Below are positions 23,601-35,600 of a stretch of DNA of 64,000 nucleotides, one piece after another. The notes below the pieces were generated by a model, which did not search any database, was not told the DNA's origin, and was given only the letters and a program-made list of their open reading frames with translations. The position numbers and the translations under genes were made by a program. Origin of the DNA: Gorsachius magnificus (lineage: Eukaryota; Chordata; Aves; Pelecaniformes; Ardeidae). Each line of letters begins with the position of its first letter. Position 1 is the first letter of the stretch. Location of the stretch: assembly GCA_034008185.1 (NCBI GenBank), contig CM067081.1, forward strand, positions 2,790,001-2,854,000. The letters run 5' to 3'.

Positions 23601-26600
23601 CTCCTCCTTCCCAGACCACATCAAGGCTTCCAGAGGGACAGATGGAGAGGACACAGCTCTTCCCAGGCACTTTTTAGGGCATCTGCTTTACCAGGGGGCA
23701 GCTTGGTAGCCACCAACACTTCCCAGTCTCTGCAGACAGACAGCATTGGGCTTGGTGGGATTTGATGTACCTAGTGAAGCTTGTTTGCACACAGGTTTTT
23801 CTTCTCTTGTTCCTGTGCCAAAATAAAGGGCATGAGGGAGGTGGGACATAGAGGGTAAAGCTAAGGACTGACTGGAAGCAACTCAGAAAAGTCTTTAATG
23901 ACTTGGGAAAGCCCCAAGTCATTAATGCCTTAGGGAATGAGATAGAGCATTATTATAAAAATCTGTGATGACACCAGGTTGAAAGGACCGAAAATCCTCT
24001 AGAGCCAAGATTAGAGTTGAGAGTGAACCTGAGAAGTGGAGGCAAAAGTCCAAAATCAATAAGAAAAAACTCAATAAAGAATAAGATCTTATATATGGGA
24101 AGATAAAAAATTAAAAATCCAAGACACAATTAAAATGGGGAATCGATAGCACAGAACAAAGCTATTTGGGACTGTACAGACAGGGCATAGTTGCCCTGCT
24201 TTTCTGCTGTTGCAAAATGCCAGGTGCCATCGGGGGTATTAACAGGAGTTTTGGGGTTAAACATGGGCATTATCATTGCAGAGCTCAGACTGTCTCCAGA
24301 GAAAAGCCAGACAGCAGAGGGACAGAGATCTGATCCACAAGGACCCTCTGGATGCTGTGAGGTCCATCAGTCTTGTAGGAAGATGGGGACATGGTGGGCT
24401 TTGGAGAAATAAGTGGTTGCTGCAAGGATGGTGCTTGGTTGCTCTCCAGGTTCCTGGGGCAGACAGGAAAAAACGCACGGCTTTGCATCAAAAGGTGCCT
24501 TCACACTGATAAAATAACTCAGCAGCAAGCCCAGTGAAGGCTTGGGCTCCATCCCAGGTCCAAACAGACTGAGGCCCTTCAGGTGAATCATTCCTCTCCC
24601 AACGCTCACCTAACTGGAGTGGCAACTCACTACCTGGCTTTTGGCTTTTCTCTCAGCACAGTGCTGCACAGCTGCCTTCATCGGCCTCTTCTTCACGCGT
24701 TTTTGGCTGGTCAGTGCCCTCTATGCTGCATGGTGGTTCATAGACAGGGAAAAACCCAGCAAGGGCGGGAGGCGGATCCATGCCATCAGGAACAGCGTCA
24801 TCTGGAGGTACATGAGGGACTATTTCCCTGTCACGGTAAGTAAATCCCATCAGCTGTTAGAGATTCAGGGACCACCTTTGTCCCTGGTGTTTGGAGGTGG
24901 GTCTGGGGCCGGCAGTCATGGCATGGTCCACGTTGAAGGATTTTCTTGCCAGCTCCCAGACTACTGCAAGACCTCGAAAAAATGTAGACCACCATTTTCA
25001 CAACCACATACTTTGACCATCTGTCTTGTACGCACCCATTTAACCTCACTGCATTCCAGCAGTTAGGAAAATCTCCCCTTTCCTGCTTTCCATCTCTATA
25101 TTGTGACACACTTGCTCTTCAGGTTGCTCAGCATTTACCCAGTGGACACAAGACCAAGTTTTGACCCAAATCCAAGAGGTTCTGGTGCCCTGTGAGGTCA
25201 GCATCCCCTTCTGCTGGGGATGAGGCTGGATGGGTAAAGCTGGGTGTGCACTGGGCAGTCTCACAGAGTTGGTGTTCCCCTGAGAGGGACTTCTGTGGCA
25301 CTTCCAGATTTACTTTAATGCATGTGGCAGGCCTTTGCCCTTACTCTTTATCTGGTATTCCCTTGGCATGACATGAATGCATGGACCAGCACAAAGACCT
25401 GACTCAAAGGCATCACAAGTTGGTACAAATCTGAGTGATGCAGCAGAACGGTTCATGAGCCATGCAAGGGAGTGAGTTTCTAGGGTAGACCAAGCTATGG
25501 CAATTTGTGAGATAATTCCTTTAATGAAACATTGCCCATTGAGGGAACTCAGATGAGATGCAGACAGATTTGCCTCCAGACAGCCTGGAGCCAGGAGTTG
25601 GGTGCTGCAGTCCAGGTAAAATGAAGTGAGGAGTCCAAACAGCCAAAGGACTCATCAGCCCAAAGGAGAAACAGGAGCCCAGGTTGAGAGTCTGTCCTGC
25701 ATAGAGTAGGGCCTGGGACTCCCTTTTTACGAGGCGACACATGAAGAGGACAAGGGGGAATAGACACAAGTTGCTTTTGGGGAGATCCTGATTGGATATG
25801 AGAAGGAAATTTTTCCCCATGAGAACAGTCAACCATTGGAATAATCTCCCCAGGGGAGGGGTTGACTCCATCACACTGGACACTTTCAAGACACAGCTGG
25901 ACAGGGTGCTGGGCCATCTTGTCTAGACTGTGCTGTTACCCTGAAAAGTTGGAGCAGATGATCCTTGAGGTCTCTTCCAACCTGGTATTCTGTGATTCTA
26001 TCATTCCATGACTTGAATTTTCCACAGCAGTAGAAATGGAGGGTGATGATCTGGTTTAACCCAGTACATCTATCTCTACCAGTTGCACCCAGGTCGGGTG
26101 AGAGGCAATCCCAGCTTGCACAGCCAGCCGAGCAGGTCTTATCAATTTAAAGTATATCAATTTAAAGTAAATCCACTTAATTTTGTGCTGGAAGCTGATT
26201 CACACCAGCCAAACTTCCCGTGTCTCAGCTGGGTGAACTGCATCTCCCTTAGCCTCTCCAGGACGAGCCAGGAGAGTAAGTCTACCTTGCCCATGTCCTG
26301 CTGCCATTGAGTTTCTTTGCTCAAAGGCATGGCGGGAAGTGATGCTGAGGACTTGCAGTGAGCTATTTTATGGCTAATCTCAGAGCTTAACTTGTGATTT
26401 AAGGGCTTCTGGATGAGCTTCAAAGCAAGGCCCCAGAAAGGTATAGCATAGACTTCTGGGGAGGAAGGGGAATGCATCCCAGGAAAGCTCATGGTGAGTT
26501 TTACCATAAGGGACATGCGATATTTTATGGCGTTTAATAAGAAACACCAAAGGGGTTCCCAATAAATTATTCTCAGCGTTGACTGAGAAAGTGCTAGAAT

Positions 26601-29600
26601 TGCCCTGAGCTATTTATGTGGCTGTAAAGATTATATGCAATATATGTGCTGTAAATTATTTGTGGCCGTAAGGGGCCGCTTGGGCAGTGCTGTACCAACC
26701 TCTCTGCTAAAACTCCGCTGCCAGCTCAGCCTAGAGACACCTCTTCTCCTCTCCCTTTGTAAGGCCATGCAAAACCCCTCCTGAACACCACACTGCATCA
26801 TCCTCCATCTGCCCTTCCCTCCCTGGGTGCCACTGCCACTGGCAGCAGGACCAGTAAGACCAGTAGAGGGAGCACGGCTACTGGATTTGGCTGCAGCTCA
26901 CTGGGTGAAAGCAGGGAGGGTTTGGTGGAGGCTTTCTCCCTGCTGGTCTGGGAGAAGTCAGAGGGGGCTCCGCAAAAGAACGGAGGAAACCAAAAATATA
27001 ATGAAAAGGTTATTCTAACCAAGCAATCATGTGATATTATTTCCTTAAAACATTTTCTCAGTCTTCCACACTTTGTTTGCTCAAGGACTCTCTAAGCCAG
27101 ACTATAGGATTTAACAGCCCTCGCTGTATGCGTTCTGCTACCTTTTGTCTCTACAAGAGCCCAGAAGAACACTTGGCGTCCCCAACAGCCCGCAGCAAGG
27201 GGCTCCCCAGGTGAACCGCGCCGTGCAAAGGCTTCCCTGCTCCCTGCTCGTTCTGCTGGGAGCTCCCTGGTTAGCCCAAACAACTCCTCTCCCACCTACC
27301 CATGCCACTCTTGATTTTTCACTCTCTTATATCCCCCATCTGCCAGCTTTTATCCCACCTAAAACCCCCAAATATATTTGCTTCATTGCATGGAAGGTAT
27401 TTCATTTCATACCTCCGAGCATGGGCTGAGTTGTTCCTTGCAATGTGAAAGTTAAGCGTCGTAAATATTGCTTTTGCCATCCTGTACGCTGCTCTGAGCT
27501 GAGCTTTTGGTCTGAGCTCAGGCAGCTCCATGCTCTCCCATGGACCTCGCACTTGCCCAAAGCCCCAGCCAGAACAGGGGCACGAGGGGAGTGGGATCTG
27601 GGGAGACGGACGGGTGGACACCCAGCACCCTGGGACATATTTGTGTGTAGATTGAATTCGTTCAACCCTGGAGGATTAGGCATTCTGGGAAGATTAAATG
27701 TGGCTCCTAATCCTTCCAGATCCTGGCAGCAAACTTAGCATGGCCAAGCATCAGTGTCTGGAGGAAGGAAGAGCTGCCTGCTGTTTTATTTTAGGAAGTG
27801 GCTTTAAATGCTGCTTTTAAGGGATCTCTGGGCACATTTGCAGCTGAGGAAGCAAAGAGAGCTTGGGATAAGCATCTGTTTTCTGGGAATCTGGGTGGCA
27901 TGAATTTGCACTTTGCTGCAGCGGGTGTCTGGCAAGTGGGAGCCTGCAGGCTCTGAGCCATCCTCCGCAGCGCGTGCAAGGAGCACCCTCTGCCGATAGC
28001 ACCCTTGCATAAGTACAGCTTCGCTGCTCGCTTTGCTCCCCTTGGAGCTAAATTCATTTTAGTTAGGGGTTTGGGAGCTATAGGGGCAGGCAGGACCTGA
28101 ATGAGTTTGGGTGATCTTAAAAAGCACTGAGAATCCAAGGGGGGGTGTCAAGTGCATTGCCCAGGAAAGTTATTTCTGCTTCACCCCCTTGTATTTTAAA
28201 CCTGTTCTAGTCCTTTTTTTTTAAAACACCCTCATTATAGGCCTGCAATGCATGGCTGAGCTCAGCTGGGTCTTAAAGTTGCAGAAAATATACCAAAAGG
28301 TACAAAATTAATCTGTTTGGGGCAGAATGCATCCATGCTGGGGGTTGGTGTTGCCTCCAGGGAGATTTTGGATACCATGATCTGCTCTACCTATGCTGTG
28401 TTCAAAAAGTTGTCAATAGTCTGTCTGCCAGGTGACTGCCCAAACCCTTATCTCCATTCACAAAGTCCCTTCCCCATCATTTATCAGCCTGGCATCTTTA
28501 TTATGAAGGATATACCCAGCATTACAGTAAAATCAAGTTTCTCCAACACATGGCCAAGCAAATGCACATCTTCACTGCTTCTTCTCCCCACCCCCATCCC
28601 CTCCTGCCACTGTAAGGCTGCTGCCACCAACCACCCTCATACAGACAAGGTGCTTTGGTAACCTCAGCTGAGGAGCACCATGGACGTGCAGAAGGTGAGG
28701 ACTGAGGTGAAATGGGGAAAGCATAAGCTTGACAAGAGCCGTCTCTAGTGTAGTCCTCAAACAGAAATCACCGTCTCTCTTGCTGACTGTAAATTGAGGC
28801 TGGGTGCTTGGCTTAGACATTTCACCGTTAGATCACACAACCTGGGTTACAAGTTAAATCTAGCAAAATTAAGGTCCTAGAGGGACACATTTTGTCTTCA
28901 GGTGCTGTCATCATTTAGAGCAACCCCAGCAGGCACCATCTTACCAGTTTTATTCAGGGCAGCCTGAAAAGTGCCTGCTGTGCAGAGAAGGTCCTTGTGG
29001 TCTTCACTGCACTGTTTTTCCCTCATAAAGAGCCACAGGACATTTCTTACCAGCCTTGGGGTTATCTAAGTGACAGTTGGACCTTATTATCTATAGCAAC
29101 TGGTAGAGTCCCAACCTCTGTCATTGCACTTGGGGACTTGCTGGCATTACTGGTTTTTTGTTAGCATAACCAAAATGAGTTATTGGAGAATTATTTGACC
29201 CCTAGGACCTGTGATTTGGGATGGCTCCATCCCATAGGACATTCAGTCTCTCAGTTGCATAAGCCATGACGGGGGTTATTTGAGTGTGTTGCAGTTCTGC
29301 GGAAGTACAAGGTGTTGCAGAGAGGTGGACAGCCCAAGTTTGCGTGAACCAAGACCCTTTTTTCATAGAAAAGTGGTATTATTTGTAACTGGGGATTTTG
29401 TGTTGTGGCCCATGACGTTAAATACTGTGTTTAATTTCCAGCAGTCTTGGCTGTTCACTTTGCTTCCTTCTGTTGGCAGAAGAGGGATTGTTAGGGCAAA
29501 AGCAAGACATGGCCAAATGGCCCAAAGCCACCTCTCTCCCGTTTTCTGAGGAGCTTCTCTGACCCATGTTTTGGCCCTCTCTTCTCTTCCTTCAGGTGAC

Positions 29601-32600
29601 CTTAAGTAAGAGAGAGGCCACCGCTGAGGTCAGGGCCACCAGAGGACTATGTCCCACCATCTGCAGTGCCAACCAACATGCTAAGCCACTGGGTAAGGGA
29701 GGTCCTACAAGACCCAAAAAACAGAATCACACAAGAGCAAGGGAGGACTTGGGCATTTTGGAGCTGCCATCCTAATCCAGCCTTGGGATTGAGGGTGGTA
29801 AAGTCCCATCCTAACTCAGTTTAAACCCACCTGGCTGTTCACACTCCCCGATTCTTGCTGAAAACACAGCTCTGACCTGGTATTATGGCACCTGGACAAA
29901 ACCCCTGTGCCCAAAGCCCTCTCAGACTGTTGCCATTGCTGGGACCTAGACCCCAATCTTCCTCAGGAGCTTCTGACAGTACTCGGACATTTGCCCTTCC
30001 TTTGGTCTCCCATTTAGACACCCTTGAGTGGGCTACCTGCTTCTCTTCTCCTTCGCACAATTTCTCCTTCTTTGGATCTGGTTGGGTTTCTGGATTTCTC
30101 TGCTGGATTTCATCCCACAGAGAATCTGGCTGCATGTTTTGTCCTGCAAGAGATGCTCTTTGGAGGTGCCCGGGTGGACAGCAAGGGACCCGAGGATTTG
30201 CTTAGGACAAAGTTGAAAGAAGGTTTATCCTATTTAAGAGCAGATTAATGAACGTATCCTTGGAAACCGAGTTTGGGGCCAAAGAGGATAGGAATACATT
30301 AGCAATTCAATTTGGGGGACTTCATATATATGACAATCATATAATCTAAATGCAAAAGGCACAAGCTTGCTGACCAGCTTTCCTAACCACATCCTCCTCT
30401 GCTCTGCGAATTGCTGCAGGGGTGATACCGTGCTACTCCCTGTCTCCCACCACGTGTTCATTTAATCCCTAAGGATGCAATGTCATGGCATGTCAGTGCT
30501 CTCCCTGCCTACATGTCCCCCGGCATGGCAAGCACCATGCAGTGCCCATACTCATCTCAACTTGACTTGATCTCATTCCTCACTTAATGACTTTTTAATC
30601 CCTCCAGCCCTGCAAACAATGCTGGCTGCAGGCCTGGGTATCATCTCCAGGCCATGCTGGAGCACCCAGCCCTCCAACCCTTTGGACTCGTTGAGAATTT
30701 TACTTTCCTCAAGCTTTAGTGCAGCACAGGGAATCCCCTGTCTCTCTCTTGCTGTGATTTGGGGCTGGACAGTCCAGTCCATAGGGGACAACCAGAAAAC
30801 CCCAGCCACATCTCGAGGGGTGAATTAAAGCAGCCTATTAAACCAGTGCTGAACTCCTGTGCTGATACAGTCACTCAGAAGCCCTAATTCCAATTAGCTT
30901 AATCTGACTGCAAAATTAATTTAAAAAAAAAAAACAAAAACCCAAAACAAATACCAAACAAAGGTCACTTTAATTCCAGCTAAGAACATCTACTTGGGAT
31001 GTTAATACAGTTTAACTAATCCAGTTTACATTAATTTGGATTAATTTGATTGAGATCCTGGCTGGTATGTGGGCTCTTATCAGAGCTCCTGAAAGTCTGC
31101 AAATGCATTTCCCTAACGTGGCTGACAATGCACAGAGCAGGTCTCACCATGTCCCTCTGGGAGCTGGGGCAGGGTTTCACCCATGTCTTGGACCCACATT
31201 TGAGTAGACAGAATAAAGGAGGGGTTTCTGCTACTGAGTAATCATTGTGAGTGCTGAGCAACCATAGCTGTCAAGATATTTCTTCATGAAGGGGAAGCAT
31301 AAAGTAGACCTCATCCTTGAAAACATAAATTGAAGTTCATTTGTTGGGAAGGCCAAGATCATCCCAGATCTGGGGTCTGGAAGGACTCATAACACCTTTG
31401 ACAAGGGGTCATTACCACTGTCAGCAGCCAAGAAACAAGCCAGCATCCCGACCATGCTGAAGCTTGGGGAAGCCAACAAACCCATGGCTCAGTTTAAAAT
31501 CATAGAATCACAGAATCATTAATGTTGGAAAAGATCTCTAAAATCATCAAGTCCAACTCTTAACCTAATACCACCCTGCCTACTAAACCATGTCCCAAAA
31601 TGCCACATCTACTTGTTTTTTGAACATCTCCAGGGATGGGGACTCCACCACCTCTCTGGGCAGCGTGTTCCAATGTTTGACCACTCTTTCAGTAAAGAAA
31701 TTTTTCCCAGTGTCCAACCTAAACCTCCCCTGTCAAAACTTGAGGCCATTTCCTCTCATGCCATTGCTTGTTACCTGGGAGCAGAGACCAAACCCCCCGG
31801 CTCCCCCCCCTCCCAGGCAGTTGTAGGGAGTGATGAAGGGGCAGCTCCCCCAGCCGCTCCCCAGCAGCCTGGGGCTCCAGACCCCTCCCCAGCTCCGCTG
31901 CCCTTCTCTGGACACGCTCCAGCCCCTCCAGGTCCTTCGGGAGGGAGGGGCCCAACCCTGACCCCAGCATTTGAGGGGCGTCCCCCCCAGTGCCCAGCAC
32001 AGGGGCACGGTCCCTGCCCTGCTCGGGCTGGCCACACCACTCCTGATACAAGCCAGGATGCCGCTGGCCCTCTTGGCCACCTGGGCACACTGCTGGCTCA
32101 TATTCAGCCAGCTGTTGACCAGCAAGTTTGGAGAGCACAACCCTGAGCTGATAACAGCTCCTTGCCTTCGAACCACAGGTCGTACACATTTATTTGATAA
32201 CCCTCAGATGCCTCTGAGATGAGAAACTGTTCTTGTCCTACCAAGCAAACTTCAAGTCAGGCACTTGTCTCACTCAGATGTTTACGGACAGACCAGCTTG
32301 GCTGGACCCTAAAGTCCTTTGATAATTATTAAAGATTCAACTCACTCAGAAAGACTGGAGCAGCAAATGACATCCGGTGGGTGTGGAAATGACAACCCGG
32401 CCAAGCAGGGAGGGAGGAGAATCCCACCCCTCTGCACCTCGACCCCAGCCCCATTAAGCACTTTGGGGCTGGAGCGCAGGAGAGAGCCCGGCTGTGCTGT
32501 GTCAGCTATTACCTTTCCTGGCAGCTTGGGAACAGAGATTGACCTCTGGCAGGAGGAGAGGGGAGAAAAGAATAAACAGTGGGAACAGTCCAGATAGGAG

Positions 32601-35600
32601 GATTGAGTTTCTGTGTTAAAGAGTTTCCAGAAGGAGAAGGGTGGTTTAGAGTCCAGAGGCCTGACCTGCAGCGTAAGAGACTTTGCCTGAGTCTCTGCTA
32701 CAGATTTCCTTCTCAGTCTTGTCCAAGCTCTTTGGTTTCTCTGTAAGATCTGGCCAAATCATCCAAGTGTGAGCAGACATTGTGACAAAATGGAGACCTT
32801 CTCTCCCCTCCTTTGCTTATGCGCTGGAAGGAGCCCAATTTGCAAAGCTGAAAGAGGCAAATAATTCAACTAAGTCACTAAGATGCGGTCAGTGCTACTG
32901 CAGGGGACTTGCAGAAACATTAACCAGATCCACCAACTCTTCAGTGACCAGACACCTACCCTCTTAGCTGCCCATGGCTTAGAGGGGGGGGGATTCAAAA
33001 ATCACAGAATCACAGACTGGTTGAGGTTGGAAGGGACGCATGGAGGTCATCTGGTCCAACCTGTGTTCAAGCAGGGTCACCCAGAGCTGGTTGCCCAGGA
33101 CTGTGCCTAGATATTTTTTTTAGTATCTCCAAGGATGGAGAGTCCACAAACTCTCTGGACAACCTGTGCCAGTGCCCAGTCACCTTCACAGGGAAGAAGT
33201 GTTCCCTGATGTTCAGAAGGAACCTCCTGTGTTTCAGTTTGTGCCCATGGCCTCTGGTCCTTGGCACTGGGCACTGCTGAAAAGAGCTGCGGTCTGTCCT
33301 CTTTGCACCCTCCTTTCATAGAATCATAGAATCACAGAATCATAGAATCATAGAATCATAGAATCATAGAAGCATAGAATGGTTTGGGTTGGAAGGGACC
33401 CCTAGAGGCCATCCAGCCCAACCCCCCTGCAGGAGCAGGGACACCTTGAACCACATCAGGTCGCTCACAGCCCCGTCCAACCTGGCCTGGAATGTTCCCA
33501 GGGATGGGGCCTCCACCACCTCTCTGGGCAACCCCTGACAGGGTTTCACCACCCTCAGTGTAAAGAATTTCTTCCTTAGATCCAGTCTAAACCTACCTTG
33601 CTTCAGTTTAAAACCATCCCCCCTTGTTCTGTCCCAGCTGGCCCTACTACAAAGCTTGTCCCCGATTTTCCTCTGGGCCCCCTTGAAGCCCTGACCGGCC
33701 GCACTCAGCTCTGCCCGCAGCCTTCTCTTCTCCAGGCTGAACACCCCCAAGTCTCCCAGCCTGGCCTCATAGGAGAGGGGCTCCAGTCCCTTTATCACCT
33801 TCGTGGCCCTTTGCTGGACTCTCTCCAGTATGTCTGTGTCTCTTGTATTGCAGAACCCCATACTGGATGCTGTACTCCAGGTGTGGCCATCCCAGTGCTG
33901 AGTAGAGGGAAGTGATGACCTCCATCCACCTGCTTGGCAATAGATCTAATGCAGCCCTGGATATCATTTGCCACCTTTGCTGCGAGGACCCATTGCTGGC
34001 TCATATTCGACTTGGTGTCCACCAAGACCCCCAGGTCCTTTTCTGCCAAGCTGGGCGGCTCCCAGCATGTGTTGGCATGTAGGGTTGGTCCTCCCTGGGT
34101 GCAGGAATTTGTACTCCTTTTTGAACTTCTTGAGGTTCCTGTCAGCCGGATACGTAGGATACATAGAGTCAGATACACAGATCCTGATCAAGCTCTAAAA
34201 CGTGTGTGTGGTTTAAAAGGCCCAATTCAGAACAGTGGTTGCTAGGACTTGAGGCTTTAGTGGCATTGAGGCCTCTAGGGAGGTGAGGAATCCTTTATCA
34301 GTGACAGATATGCTATCCAGGGGCACCGTAAAACCTGGGAGTTGCATTGGGCTTTGTCTGTGGCCAGAATTAGCCCTAAAAAACAAACAAGCAAACAATA
34401 AAAGCCCAGAAAAGAATATGTTAATGCAGAGCTAAGAAAAATGCAGTATTTGAAAAAAGGTTTGCACTACAGCAAGTAAAATAAATCACAAGGTGATCTC
34501 AATGGAAAGCAAGCTTGATCAGCCTGAAATAGAGCTGGAAAGATGGCTGGTTGGTGGGTGTCCTTGTAAGGGGACATAATGGCCCTCTTCTCTTCCCTCA
34601 CTTCTTATCAGAGATTGAATCACAGAATGGTTTGGGTTGGAAGGGACCTTTAAAGCTCATCCAGTCCAACCCCCCTGCAGTGAGCAGGGACATCTCCAAC
34701 TGGATCAGGTTGGAGATGACCTGGAATGTTCCCAGGGATGGGGCATCTACCACCTCTCTGGGCAACCTGGGCCAGTGTCTCACCACACTCATCCTAAAAA
34801 ATGTCTTCCTTATATCTAAGTGTGAATCTCCTCTCTTTTAGTTTAAAACCATCATCCCTTGTGCTATCGCTGCAGGCCCTATTCTTCATTCTTTCCTCCC
34901 TCCCCTTTCATTGGGGTGAGCACCAAGGCAGCAGCTGGATGTCTCCTAAGGAGGGTTTTTTAGGATGTGCGGTGTCTTAGCACAGGTGAACTCTCCCATT
35001 GAAGCAGTTTGCACAGCTCAATGGATATCCTGGGTTCAACTCTTCATTATCAAGGGGGGTTGGTGTGAGTTTGGGGTGCGACCAGGGGTTGAGCCTGCTG
35101 TCGCCCCCTCCTTGTCACCACCCTGCGCACACACGGCTGGAGATTTAGTGGTTTCTAACACACCTGAGCTTCTCGCCTCTCTGCTTATAAATCATGCAGA
35201 GATGAAAGGCTGTTTGGAAGCCGAAGATGAATGCAGCATTGATGCAAGCTGAGATTACTCAAAAATGAGCAAATGGTGGCAGGGGCTCTGGGCACTTAGT
35301 AATTCAGCCATCTGCCCCTCTTCCTGCCTCGGCACCTCTGCACCCGGGCAGCGGTGGGACTCTTGTTTGTCCGTTCCCCTCATTAGGAGCAGGCGCTTGA
35401 ATGGGCACATGTGTACAGTCAACAGTGCCTTAGGACAGATGGGAAATTAGCCACGATGTAAGAAAGTAAAATACACCCTTGTGATTAACCTGCAGTTCTG
35501 GCTGCTTCTAGGAAAACACATGCACCATTAGCTGCTCCCCAAGTGCAGATGGGACCAGGGTACTCGGCGGGGCGATGCGTTAAAACACGCAGGGCTTTGG

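Larger units (their letters stand above)
21186..23960 (+). other. MOGAT2 intron 1, mostly unrecognised
   Basis: Holds a short CA run (22524-22536), a poly-A of 18 (23211-23228) and the hairpin at 23895-23925. No exon or other repeat family recognised. Confidence 0.55.

Noticed and set aside
33318..33381. Octamer tandem run as a CRISPR-like array
   Set aside because: Units are contiguous 8-mers without spacers and are the CR1 3' end in a vertebrate genome.
33364..33861. 165-codon minus-strand frame as a gene
   Set aside because: CR1 ORF2 fragment with the element's own 3' end.
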